DNA of 64,000 bases, taken from NCBI GenBank assembly GCA_014529385.2, contig CM043952.1, positions 158,873,557 to 158,937,556 on the forward strand. The letters are read 5' to 3'. Made by a program: the position numbers and the translations under genes. Below, piece by piece: positions 41,544 to 55,840 of this stretch. Each line of letters starts with the position of its first letter. Position 1 is the stretch's first letter. Source of the DNA: Adiantum capillus-veneris (lineage: Eukaryota; Streptophyta; Polypodiopsida; Polypodiales; Pteridaceae). The notes under the pieces were generated by a model. It did not search any database. It saw nothing but the letters and a program-made list of their open reading frames with translations, and had not been told where the DNA came from.

Positions 41544-43132
41544 TGTCATAATAATCAATATCTAATTCTCCTAAATGATTTTCTCATATTAAACTGATCA
41601 TTTAATGTGGGGAAGTGCCAAGGGAGAAAAAGCTAGAATATTGGTTAAGTTAGCAGACCGGCCACAGTAGGGATCCAAAGGAGGGAAAATAGGGATCCAA
41701 AGGGGGGGCCATCTGCAAAAGAGCCATGTGAAACAACGGGCTAAAAAGACCCTAAGGTTCAGCCCATTAAGACTTCCAAAATGCTAAGGTTCCAAAATTC
41801 AAAGGTTGTGTCCAAAGGTCAACCTTAGGGAAAATTGGATGCTTAGTGTGTGCCCAAAAAGTCTTTCTACATCCCTACATGGGAGGGGGCGAGCCCCAAA
41901 GCTAGGGGATGAGAGAGAAAGCCACACACACACACACAGGCTCCCTTTACACAAAGGGAATGAGGGACACATGTCAGCTCCCTAGGCCAGATGCCCACAA
42001 GGTATGCCCAATTCCTATTGGAAGACCCTTGAAGTGGACCAATGAGAATTAGGCTAGAGTAAATCTAGTTTAATTAATTTAAAAACATTTAATAAAAGAA
42101 ACCAATAAGAATTAAGTGTCCTAGAAGACTATTGGGCAGTCTCCCAAGGGGTCCAATGAGCATTCAGGAGCCCCATGGCTTGCCTGATTCCTATTGGCCA
42201 GGAGGCAAAGGGGTCCAATGAGAGTTTAGTTTAATTATTTAATTATCTAAAGCTCTCACAAAAGGGGAAAGGGGGACACATGTCAGAAGGCTATCACTTA
42301 TGCTGCTTAATCCCTATTGGCTTGACCTGGGGAGGTCCAATGAGGCAAAAGCCAGACTAACTTAGCAGCTAGGGCTCGCCCAAGAGAGAGAGGGGGCTGA
42401 TTTTGCCTTGGCATTGACACACACACTCTCACACTTGACCATGTGTGAAGGGAAAATACTCTATCTCCTCCCAAGCTTTAATGGAGAGCTCATCACCTAC
42501 TCCAAGCTTGTGAGATAGAAGCCTACATCAACACTCTCTTGGCATGTGGATGCAAATCCAACCAAGAGCCAAGCTTCAATGCATGCTCATCTTCTCTACC
42601 AAGCTAATTACTAAGCTAAGCTATGCTAATATGAGTGATTATGTGAGGAGATGTACTTCTTTCTCGTAAGATACTTCTTTTTCCTCTCAATCTACTCTCA
42701 TACCCTGCTAGCTCTCACCATCTTCGAAGGTGTGTGAGGTCTTGGGTCTGAGAACGGGGATAATTCAAGTTGTGTTTGATTAAGTGTTTTGCTTGGTGTA
42801 TGAAGCTTCCATCTTCATTGCACTAGCTCGTCTTGAAGGAACACAAAGAATTGTATTGTACAATGTCTCTCTTGATGGGAGAAACCATATACAAAGCCTT
42901 TTGGAGGGGGGACCGGCTCCATGCAAATCCGGTCCTCAACTGTTGTCAATAGCTTAATTGCTCTCTCTTTTGAAAGTATTGTCGATGCTATCTAACTAGG
43001 TGTTATGCTTTTTGTTGCTCTCTCCACCCAAGCACTCTTGTAATTCTCATTAGGAATCAACTCTAATGAAATGCTCACTATGTTCATGCTAATTTCCGCT
43101 ACACATAAGATTTTAGGCCATTAAATGTTACA
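41544..43132 (+). repeat. LTR 5, followed by a truncated unit
   Basis: This 1589-bp LTR has a few private changes, including a small rearrangement near 42403 and a one-base loss near 42888. It is slightly more changed than LTRs 1-4. The CCAAT modules are kept. Confidence 0.95.
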
Positions 43133-43840
43133 TTGGTATCAGAGCTCAAGGTTTCTCTTTTCTTGCTCAAGAAGGGAGGTCCTCAAGCTAGCTACAAATG
43201 GTTGGTATTATTAATTGCCTGTGAGTAAGTAGAATAGGGATTTTTCAGCCTTGCAGTGCGCCTGCCTTTGTGCAGTTAACGGGGCATCACCGTCGAGAGC
43301 TATGGTCTTAATAGTGGAGTCCTACGGGGCTTGCCTACGGCTTAACCACTATTGAGCTATTAGAAGCTTGACAGGAGCCGGTGATGTTTTGGTGTCGAAA
43401 GACCCTCTCTTCTATTCCTTGCAATTAATGGTATTCGAGCCGCGGGTACAGTAGCTTGAGTGCTTTTTCTAAAGGGGTAAAGAGGAGTAGCAACTAGGGC
43501 TTGAAGTGCCAAAGTACACCTAAAAAGTTTACACCTAAAAGTTGTTAGAATGGCTGACAATATTAAAGAGAGTGAAATTAATGTTGATAACTTTGATTTT
43601 GCTCATGAGCAAGCTACTAATGATGCTTCAATGCTTGTTAATTATCTTGTTTCTAGGCTTCAACAAGCCATGGGCAATCCATCTCTCCAAAGTGAAGTGC
43701 AACGGCAGCTCCGTGCTCACGGGATTCTCCAAGCTCATCACCATGACGAGAGAACACCTAGGAAGCCTCCTTGTGAGACTACCAAAAGAGGTCTCTCTCC
43801 GATTCGGGAAGAAGAAGAGAATCCATATGAAGGGCTCAAG
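43133..43840 (+). mobile_element. Truncated fifth internal region of the array
   Basis: This holds the primer site, leader and the first part of the SR-rich ORF, then identity to the other units ends sharply after 43840. The rest of gag, all of pol and the final LTR are absent. It is a fragment, and the downstream sequence is unrelated to the element. Confidence 0.95.
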
Positions 43841-44268
43841 TAAGGAGTCTCTTGAGTAATGGCTTGAATCATATTCCTCCTTTTCCACTAAATCCTCAAA
43901 GTGCCTTATCAACACTACTTGAATGCCTGGCCGACTTGGCCTTAAAACTCCAACTGGAGGAGGAATTTCACTTCCAATTTACATCAACACTCAATAGAAT
44001 TTTTTGGAAAAAGATCAGTCTTATGCCACAAGTATGGCTAAGCACTGATACTACCTGGCTTACGCCAAAAATAAAGACCTCTATTTGTGATATTAAAAAG
44101 AAATGGCTCATTATTGGCCTAGATAAAGCCTCAAACACTGCATCCTTTATATGTAAAAAATTGGCATTTGAGGCTGCCAGTTCAAGACTTAATACCAGTT
44201 TCCTCTTTTTATTAGCACACACACACACACCCACCCACCCACACACCCAAGAAGAAGAGAGTTTTTAA
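43841..44268 (+). pseudogene. Unrecognised ORF fragment beside the array
   Basis: An open frame of about 138 codons runs to a stop at 44268. The last 20 residues come from a CA-type simple repeat. The middle has good coding texture, with a segment WLIIGLDKASNTASFICKK. Its DK-then-C pattern faintly recalls the finger region of some non-LTR or Penelope-type reverse transcriptases, but I would not assign it on that. It may be the other side of whatever the array landed in. The true start is unknown. Confidence 0.3.
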
Positions 44269-44317
44269 CGTCGTAGGAAACTATCACAAGAGAACTTAAA
44301 TATCTAGCCGACAAGGA

Positions 44318-47500
<3,183 letters not shown>

Positions 47501-47529
47501 GTTAAGTCACAAACCCATAAATATTGTTT

Positions 47530-47700
47530 AAAAATAGTCATGCTAATTCAAGGGTCTCAATTGTGGACTTGGTAGGTTTGAATCCACACATCTTGGTCAA
47601 CGGTTCTATAATCACCCATACCCAGTCATATCCTTGTACAACAATAGGGGGATCAACTTTATAGAGATTCTTTCCAACTTGCCATTAGGGCTCATTAGGG
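47530..47700 (-). mobile_element. Trace of Ty3/Gypsy integrase, minus strand
   Basis: The minus-strand frame at about 47541-47634 reads DWVWVIIEPLTKMCGFKP, close to the start of the integrase core in plant Gypsy elements (usual form D-IWVIVDRLTK-AHFIP). It is a heavily decayed fossil with several breaks, and no LTR can be tied to it. Confidence 0.45.
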
Positions 47701-48748
47701 GATGGAACATTGCTTTCACCTTGAGAGGCTATGCTTTTGTTAACTTGCAATGTTTGACAATGCAAGACATAGTCTTGAACATGTCACGATAATCCTCACC
47801 ATTAAAACTATTTTCTTGTTAGAAAGGAGCACACGAGATGAGTCCTATACAAAAATAAGGATGATTAGAATAGAAACTAATACAAATGATGGTATAAGCA
47901 CTCTATATGGTAGGACTGATGGATGCATGATAATACGAGAGTAGAGGTGATGCGAATCATACAAGGGATAGCCATAAACACTAAGATATGCTAAATCTAG
48001 TAGACCAATAGAATCAGGCTAGCTTTATCTAGGACTAATCATTCCAGAAAAATTCCCCCTTCATCCCTTTCCCATTGAAGGAGCAACAAATTTCTCAAAA
48101 ATAAACTCTAGGTGACTTAAAGAGTGAAGGGATATTGGATGAAATCCATGCAAGAAGGGTGGTATTACCATGCATCAAACAACATGAGTGGTGTTTAAAC
48201 GCTTATGATGCATTAACACGCATATGTACATGTTTAAAAAGGAAAAAATACCTTGTAAGGCTATTCACAAAAATGCATAAATAAGTTTTATAGCTCATTG
48301 ACTTCAAACTTCTTCCATCTTCGTAAGGACCTCGAGAGGATCCCAATCAAGATGTTTAGATTCACATTTCACATTAGGTGCATCTTCTTGAATATCCTCC
48401 AATAGCTTGTTGAAGCCTGAAGAACTTGTGCCCTTACTTGATATTGGTGCGTCTCATATCTCGATTTGAGAGGCAAGAGAAGCCTCAATCCTACTGCGAT
48501 TACAAAATCACAGTATGAAGGTTGCAAGTATCAAAAGTTGAATCCACACTTTCCTTTTCTACCCCTTTCATCCAAATCAACAACTTGCATGGCTTCAAAT
48601 ATCATCGCGGCTTAAGCTTTTTGGCATGGCATCAACATTATTTTTCTCTTCTTTGTTGTAGCGCAAGCCATTGAGGTGTCATCATTATCACCTAAGGATT
48701 GTCAAAGTTGATGATATGGAAAACGTAGAGACTAAGGAGAGTGAGCAC

Positions 48749-48783
<35 letters not shown>

Positions 48784-48936
48784 TCTTCTGAACCAATCAA
48801 CCTTGGCAATGAATAATTGAAATGTGTAATACAATGGAGGCAAGGGGCTGCATATATACCAACCTCAGTAAATTGCCCTACCTAGACTTTGACAAACAAG
48901 TAAAATAAAAACCTAAAAGCCAAATAAATAATGGTA
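47701..48936. other. No gene recognised; small GA repeat
   Basis: This stretch is AT-rich with only short ORFs. An imperfect GA run lies at about 48751-48783. Parts may be further decayed element sequence, but I cannot tie it to a family. Confidence 0.35.
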
Positions 48937-49293
48937 TCACATTGGGAAATTCACTTGAGATGCATCATCCCAATCGACACACACCTCTAAATATTCGTCA
49001 TCTTGAAGGCGGGTGTACTTGTTGTTAGGATCCCTCATAGGATGGGGCTTTAAGTCATCAAAAATATCCCATAGGCCTTTCCGCGAGAACAAGAGTTGCA
49101 TAATCAAATTCCAATGGGTATAGTTATTGCCGTTCAATTTGTCGCAAGTGCTTGAGCAAGGGGGGGCCATGTTGCTCGTACAAGAAATGAAAATTTGGTT
49201 TCCTTCTCGTACTCCAATGGGTGGCTGCACTAGCCAAGCTGCATCACCAAAACAAGGCTTCTCCAATAATTTGAGCCTCAACATCCTCTCCAT
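48937..49293 (-). mobile_element. Ty1/Copia gag N-terminal trace, minus strand
   Basis: The minus-strand ORF contains KLNGNNYTHWNLIMQLLF followed by GLWDIFDD. This is the hallmark start of plant Copia gag (usually LNG-NY-W, then a helix and GLW). About 80 residues of gag remain before the trace ends near 48937. No Copia LTR, protease or polymerase could be joined to it. It is an old fragment. Confidence 0.65.
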
Positions 49294-49924
49294 CCAAGCC
49301 GCTACACAAACTCTTCAAGGGGATCTTTGAATTCCACACACAAAGTCACCTTTCCAAAGCCAAAAACTTCTTCCACAGTTCCCAAGCCAAAAGAACCTTC
49401 CCCAATGTCCCTATCATGGCCTATTATCACCCAAAGCAAAACTACCTTCAACGTTTTAAAAGGCAGCAGAGTAAAGTAATGGCTGAGCACACGAGGAAGA
49501 AGAGGGAGGGCAACGTCGTGGATGGGATGCGTTTTAGAATGCACTCGTGGATAGAAGGGGGGGAGGTTGACGTGTCATCACCCACAAATTATAGCCCACA
49601 TCGTTCCAAAACATGGGGTGTTAGTAAGGGGAAAAGATGCTGCCGAGGGCATCTTGAAACACCCGCAATGGGAAAGGGAGTGGTCATTCAGGGTGACAAT
49701 GCTTACATCATTCTAAAATGCTGTCACTAGGTCAACAACCAATGGTAGGGTAGGAGAAGGAGCTCTGATGGATAGCGTTTTAAAATGCCAGAGGCATAGG
49801 GGGGTGTAAAACCAGAGGGGATTGGACCATGCAACTCTCCACCCAACCATGACATATATAGGCTCTTAACCATCTAAATATAATACTCCTTGATCGCATG
49901 TCCATCCTAGCCCTTAGCTTGACA
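49294..49924 (-). repeat. Probable LTR of a decayed Gypsy element, minus strand (left end not fixed)
   Basis: Read on the minus strand, TGTCAAGCTAAGG starts at 49924, directly after a purine-rich tract (complement 49925-49937), so a 3' LTR starts there. Within it are several GCGTTTTA-AATGC type words (near 49448, 49524, 49706 and 49778). The far end is unclear and may be interrupted by the Copia trace. Confidence 0.4.
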
Positions 49925-50560
49925 TTACTCCCCCCTTGGAGAAGCATTTTTGCCCTCAAAAACAAAAGTGGTGATATCTTTGTAAGAACACTAATGCTTT
50001 CCATAGTGGCATCCCTCATTGAAGTGGTGATTGAGGTTGAAAACTTGACAATAAAATGGAGGAACTAAACCCAATTGTCTCATGCTTTGCAGCATGATGA
50101 ACAAACTCCAAACTAGAAGGTAATCTTTGCGAGTTGGGTTGCTTCTTGTTAACTTATGCTCTTAGCATATCCTTTAGCACTATATTAACACTTATCAATT
50201 GCCCATTTGTCTTTGGATGAGTTGTAGTATATATTTTTGTTTTTGTCCCACCTGTTTGTAGGCAGTCCTCCAAAAATGATTGGTAAATGTGGGTTCGAGG
50301 TTACTCACAAAATTGTGATGCAATCCATATAAGCTATACAGATTGGGATGAACCAACTTGGTTAAAGAGTGGACTTGATTGAATAAATATATACAATTTA
50401 ACCAATCTACTGACAAACACCCATACTGAGTGCGCACTTCCTACGGGAGTCAATAGATCCACACTAAATCTCATAGAAACATTGCATCTGTGGTGCAATA
50501 TGCTTCTTAAGTTATCTTGTCCATGAATTCCCTTGTCGTTCCAAACAAGCATGTGTTTAA
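49925..50560 (-). mobile_element. Decayed Ty3/Gypsy pol 3' part with polypurine tract, minus strand
   Basis: Two parts of a Gypsy pol end are visible on the minus strand. Near 50195-50300 a frame reads VSNLEPTFTNHFWRTAYKQVG, matching the integrase block usually written VSDRDPRFTS-FW-GT. Near 49930-49980 a frame reads KMLLQGGSNV, the typical last words of plant Gypsy pol before the polypurine tract. The piece is a fossil with several breaks. Confidence 0.6.
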
Positions 50561-51770
50561 CACCCGTTTAACACTAGGGCCCATAATACCTAGTGTGCAT
50601 GCATTTAACAGAAACCTATCCAAACTCGCATTTTCATGCCTAGGATTTCCATGGTAACTACGTGAAAATTGCACATAGAAAATTGGACCACAGTAGTGAT
50701 TGGTTGCTTTATGAGAATTTGTGAGTTATTTTGGAAAATTTATGGCTTGATATGCCTGGCTGGTATGCCGTTAAGATGCTTTCTATTTGGAATTGTTTTG
50801 GGTGAAATTATCCACTCTCAAAACTAAATTTAGTCTACCCTTTTTAGAGTTTTGACATACTCTACCCTAGGATAGGTTTAAATTTTGGATCACATACTCC
50901 CTTAGGGGTTATAATGGGGATGTTTCACCTGCTTACGGACAAACCTTTCTAACTAGTTGTGCCTACTATGCTACTGATCTTGGTTTGTGCTTGGCCTTGG
51001 TATGATTGTTGAGACCTACTAGCATGGTTCTCCTCTCAGGTGGTAAATGGAGTTTATTGAATTCTGTGCAGAAGTCCTAACTCTCAAATCTGATTGAGTA
51101 TAGGATTTGAGAAGTTCTTAGTATAGTGCATATTTATAGTGCAATAAAACTTATAGTTAGCTTTTTACTGAGTACATTATGGTATAATACTATTTTTTCT
51201 TTTAACTGCCCAATTTAACATATACATTGCATGTAATATTTAACCTTTTAAGGTAGATCTCATTTGTACCGATATGGTCAAAAAATAGGAAATGCTGCCG
51301 CTTTCTATTGGCCTTTGGAAGTTTTTTTATTGGGAGCTTTTTTTGATTTTTTTTTTTGGATAGAGCACATACTTGGGAAAGTCTGCTGGTGTCTATTACC
51401 AATGGCTACTGGTAGTTTTTTGGTATTGTTATATTTCAAGTTGTGGAACTCCCACAAATGTATAAGTGGCTGATTTATAAAAATGGTCTACTGAACTGGT
51501 AGATTTTGATGAAATCCAATATGGCTATAGTGTGGATTAGCTAAGAAGGTCACTTGTAGTTAGGACTTTGGCTTGTACTATTCACTCATGTAAATAGGTT
51601 GGTTTATGAACCATGGCCTAATGCTTGGGTCATTTTGGAACTCATATACCAGTCTAATACAAGCTTTCTATTGAATGAGGAGTTGGTTAGATAATGAATT
51701 GGCTCGTTGATTGTTTGACTGACTCATGTTTTAGGATACTTCACACTTCAAAAAAGTTTTGGGACAACAC
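50561..51770. other. No gene recognised; short hairpin at 50571-50596
   Basis: The stretch is AT-rich with no ORF of interest. A perfect 8-bp inverted repeat (ACACTAGG, then CCTAGTGT) with a 10-base spacer lies at 50571-50596. Confidence 0.35.
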
Positions 51771-51773
51771 TTG

Positions 51774-52160
51774 GATCAGAAGGGGTGATGGCCTTTTAAT
51801 CACAACAAATTAAAAACTTGTTAACCATTAACTTTTGAAAGGATAATTACATCATAACTTAAATACTTTAGATTTTTATGAAAAAAATTTAAGGGATCTT
51901 TTGACAATTGGATCAGAAGGGGTAATGGCCTTTTGATCACATTAAAAACATAAAAGAAAAATATTGCCTTATGTTTTGTTTTTGTAATTCAAAAAGTTAT
52001 ATCTTATTTGGAATATATCACAAAGTTTGTTAAAAAAATGAAATATTAGAGGGATCTTTTGGCATTGGATCTTAAGAGGTGGTGGCCTTCTGATCATAAC
52101 ACATTAAAATTAAGGGGATTTTTTGACATTTGGATCAAAAGGGGTGATGGCCTTTTGATC
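51774..52160. repeat. Four hairpin-bearing repeats with GATC ends
   Basis: Four 28-base inverted repeats occur at 51774-51801, 51911-51938, 52068-52095 and 52133-52160. The best (52133) has arms GATCAAAAGG and CCTTTTGATC around loop GGTGATGG. The arms vary between copies while the GG-TG-TGG loop frame is kept. Each sits in a longer similar context (TTTTGACA-TTGGATC before, AC-ATTAAAA after), with spacings of 137, 157 and 65 bases. Confidence 0.75.
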
Positions 52161-53540
52161 ACAATAAAAACATGTGAAAAAACAATTATTTTGGTTTATC
52201 TACTTACTTTTGGAAGGGATATTTGTCTCCTAAATACTTTGCACCATTTGATGCTTTGAAAAATAATAGTAGGTTTAAGTTAAAATTTTTTCTAAGTAGG
52301 ACATGGATAACACTGATATGTTTGTTGACACCTGTAATATGTATTCAAGGCTAACAAACATGTTGTCTTGTTTATATGGATGCAATTGAGGATTCTATCT
52401 TTACTTGGGATCTTTTTGGCTTAACTGCTATCCACTGTCCATCACTAATGAACCTCGCCTTGTTCACTTTAGAATTAGTTTTCTTGACTATCTCATGTAC
52501 AAAAATGAATCAAAGGCTGAGTCATTTTTGTTTTAATCTTTGTTCTTTGTCTAAAGCCACCTACCTTTTGAACCGTTAGGTTCTTTTGTGTATAAGTATA
52601 AGTCTAAAAAACACCAACACACACGTCCTAAACACAAGATTCTCCCATAAAGCTGGAAGACCAGGACGTTGGCTTGACAAAATTTTTGGTCTATAGGGCT
52701 TTGATGAACCCATTGTCTTTTAATTCCTATTTAGATTGACTGGTGTTAGGTGGTCCATCTTAGACTATTGTTGTATACAAAGAAAAACATGTTTTTGATG
52801 TATTTGTGAGTTTTAAAAAGTCATACATTGCTTGCCCTTTCCATTGAGGACTCAAGGTGGCAAGTAGAAGGGCTTTGGTATGCAGCAATTATTGGATCAT
52901 TTTAAATATTCAAAACTGCATAAGAGAAAACTTTCATATTTTCATTCTTGAGACATAAGCATTCAAAACCTCAAATAATATCAAACTTTCCATGTAAATC
53001 AACTAAATGTATCAAATTACATGGTACATACACAATTGGGTTGCCCAAAACCTTGGTTTCAATGTTATTATGGAGAACTCAAGATTTTCAAGAGTTTTTG
53101 CATGATAAAAAATTCAAGATAGAGTTCAAGCAACGAGATTTAATTGAGTTAGGGAGCCCAAAAAATACCTAGTTTCTTGGTTTAAACATATAAAGTCATT
53201 TGTAGTTGTCAAATTGCACTAGAACAGTACCAATTTCATGAGGGAGCCTTTGGAACACCAAAATTATGCTCTTATTCAACACGTGCTCAAGTATGAAATT
53301 ATGTCATGTGACTTGAAAAGTTATCTTTTGAAGTGCATTCCATTGTTTTGTGACCTAAGTGCTAACAGTTGGCTTTTATAAACATTAAAAAGGCCATCTC
53401 TACAAAAAGGATATAATAATTTTATGTTTTTTTTTTGGCAAAACAACTTGAAATTTTACTAAAATTTATGTCTTAGAACTTACCAAAATTCTCTCCATAC
53501 AGATTGCATTTTGATATGAAGAAAGATCCAGTGTTTTCTT
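52161..53540. other. No gene recognised
   Basis: Only short ORFs are present and no domain is visible. The right part resembles the following 285-bp repeat units in texture and may hold units too decayed to define. Confidence 0.35.
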
Positions 53541-55440
53541 TCCCTCATAACCAATCTATGGTAGAAGCAAGGTGTAAAAAACTTCTTCTAGCTTGACAAA
53601 TAAATTGCCAAAACTTGGTAGAAAAACAAGACAATTTAGTGTCTCAGGACACTTAAGTGTCCAATTACAATACTAGTGTTAGGGAAAAAACAACGAAACA
53701 GGCATTGCAGACACAAAATTTGGGGTTTTGCAACTTTTTGGGATCCAATTCAAAAATGGGTGAGATTTGGCTTCTACAGGGCATAGAGAACCAACAGAAC
53801 AAAATTCATGAAAAAGTGCTGCCAAAGATGGATCGTGATCCATGTACCTTTTGACATTGTGGGTTGATATTTGACAAGTACATCCCTGATAACTAGTGGA
53901 ACAACTTTGCCGAAAGGGACCATGTCAAAAAACTGAAAAAGTTGATCAAAACACCAAAATTCTACCAAATAGCCAAAAACCGAAGGATAGACAAAAGAAC
54001 TTGCTTTTGAATGACAAAAACTAGTCCAAATCCAAAATTTTTGATACCATAGCATCTAGTGAAGTTGATTTTGATGGTACCAAGAAATGTCAAATTGGCT
54101 TCCAAACATGGATCACGATCCATGTACCTCTTGAAAAAAAATTGAAAAAATTTTGGTTGAGATTTGAGCAGTAGGTAGCTGAGACATAGAAAAACACGTT
54201 TTCCAAAAGAACCATATGCAAAGAAGTTGTAAAAAGTGGCAGAAGAGCAAAAAACAGAACATTGTCAAAACTGTCACAACACACTGTAGAAATCAGTTTT
54301 GGTTGGACAAAACTGATTCAAATTCAAAAAGATTTGTAGTGCAATCTACAAACATCACAAGCTATCAGCACACCAAAAATTCAGATCCAAAAGTGGTGGA
54401 ACATGGATCACGATCCATGTACCCTTGAAATGTTTTTGGACAAATTTTTTTTCAACATGTAGCAGAGACCATTGTGAACAAAATCCCCCAAAGAAGTTTT
54501 GTAAAAAAAGTCCAAAAAACTTATCAAACATGCCAAAACCAGTTCAAGGTGAAAACCCCAAAACAGACCTAGGAATTGACTCTTGCTTGACCTAAAGTAA
54601 TCCAAATCATACAAAAATCATATAGCAGGGATCAGTGGACCAAGGGAAAGCTGTGTGCCAAGTTTTAGTACATTATGACACATAGGTACATGGATCACGA
54701 TCCATGTTCCTTTGTCACAGACCGATACCAAACTTGCATTATAGCTAGAGGACATCACAAGGAGTCTAGAGGTCTTTTCAAAAGTGAATTTGGATATAAA
54801 AAACCAAACCAAAAACCCAGAACTGCCAAGTACTCAGACAAAGTGCCAGAATTGACCTAAATTTCAATCCAGAGGTCCATTTTCAAAAATTTTGATACCA
54901 TAGGACTTGCTAATCATGCTGAATCCGATAATACCAAAAATAATTAATTTGGGCTCCAAACATGGATCGCGATCCATGTACCAATAATGACAGTTTGACT
55001 TGAAATTTTCCAGATCAATAGGACACACATAAGGAAACATATCCCCAAGTCCATTTTTGGAAAAAAATTGAGCAAATTTGGGTCAAAAGGGAGCAAAACA
55101 GGTGCTAGACTGAAAACCGCTATAAAGACCTAGTGTTGGCCATTTGACCTGTCAAAACAAGTCCAAATCCAAAAAGATTTGAGATTTAGCTTGTGGACAT
55201 AGAGTGCAACAAGTTGCCAAGAGATCAAGTCCAAATGTGGTTGAACATGGATTGTGATCCATGTACCTCAACCTCAGAATCTGATGAAAATTGGCACAGA
55301 GCCTGCACACGACCTTGTCTACACACAATCGAAATTTGGAGAAAAAAATTTGACAGAGGAACATGGATCGTGATCCTTGTACCTCAGCATATTGTGGGTA
55401 TCTAGGTTGATGATCTTGTAGACATACTTGAGGACATCCC
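53540..55440. repeat. Diverged tandem repeat, period about 285 bp, with a conserved 20-bp palindrome
   Basis: The word ACATGGATCRYGATCCATGT (or a near form) occurs at 53826, 54106, 54401, 54688, 54960, 55245 and 55361. The first five steps are 280, 295, 287, 272 and 285 bases; the last is 116. It is usually followed by ACC. Between palindromes the units share, in order, a TTTGACCT word, a TCCAAATCCAAAAA word and a GATTTG or TTTTGATACC word, at low identity. The array ends about 400 bases before a decayed gag, so it may be subrepeats from that element's untranslated leader. Peptides across the palindrome (GTWIVIHV) look incidental. Confidence 0.75.
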
Positions 55441-55840
55441 AAATCTCAAGTTTGAGCTAAAAATACCTTCTGGAAACCAAGATAAAAACCAAAGTTCATG
55501 TGTTCTGGTCCTGAAACTGTTTTGAGGGCTGTTTCAAGTGCAGTTCACTAAAATTGCTCTAACTTTTGATAGACAACTCCAAATTGAGTTAGGTATAGCT
55601 AGGAAGAAAGCTTGCGAGCAATAACAGACACCAAGACCATTTTACTAGGTTTTAGAGCTAAATTTTATTGGGTTTCCTTAATCCAAACTTTTAGGGTACC
55701 CCAAGACCAGTTTCCAAAGACCAAAAAATCACAAATTCAAACTTTTGAGAGACCTTACTAGGGACAAAAAGGGATAAGTTGCACTAAGCCAAAGTGAGCT
55801 TGTAGGAGACTATCTTGAGAATCTTCAGTCAACCTTAACC

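Larger units (their letters stand above)
12293..43840 (+). mobile_element. Head-to-tail tandem array of a Ty3/Gypsy chromovirus (5 LTRs, 4 full + 1 partial internal)
   Basis: One element is repeated with a period of 7312-7313 bp. The order is LTR-internal four times, then a fifth LTR and 708 bp of a fifth internal region cut off at 43840. Neighbouring units share a single LTR between them, so this is not a row of independent insertions. All LTRs differ by only about one or two bases in 1590, and the internal regions by a handful. The four full units look whole in their long frame. A shared primer site (TGGTATCAGAGC, iMet) follows each LTR and a purine tract precedes LTRs 2-5. No target duplication can be scored because the right end is truncated. 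The array is very young. Confidence 0.95.

Noticed and set aside
12293-43840. Array treated as a pure assembly duplication
   Set aside because: Units carry private and nested shared variants and one-base length differences, which a copied contig would not show. Reads are still needed for proof.
51774-55380. A CRISPR-like array from the regularly spaced palindromes
   Set aside because: Spacing is far too long, units between palindromes are related and not unique spacers, and the DNA is plant nuclear with no cas genes.
53774-55442. Short ORFs sharing a GTWIVIHV peptide
   Set aside because: The shared peptide is just the translation of the palindrome. The flanks are not conserved as protein, so a repeated gene family is unlikely.
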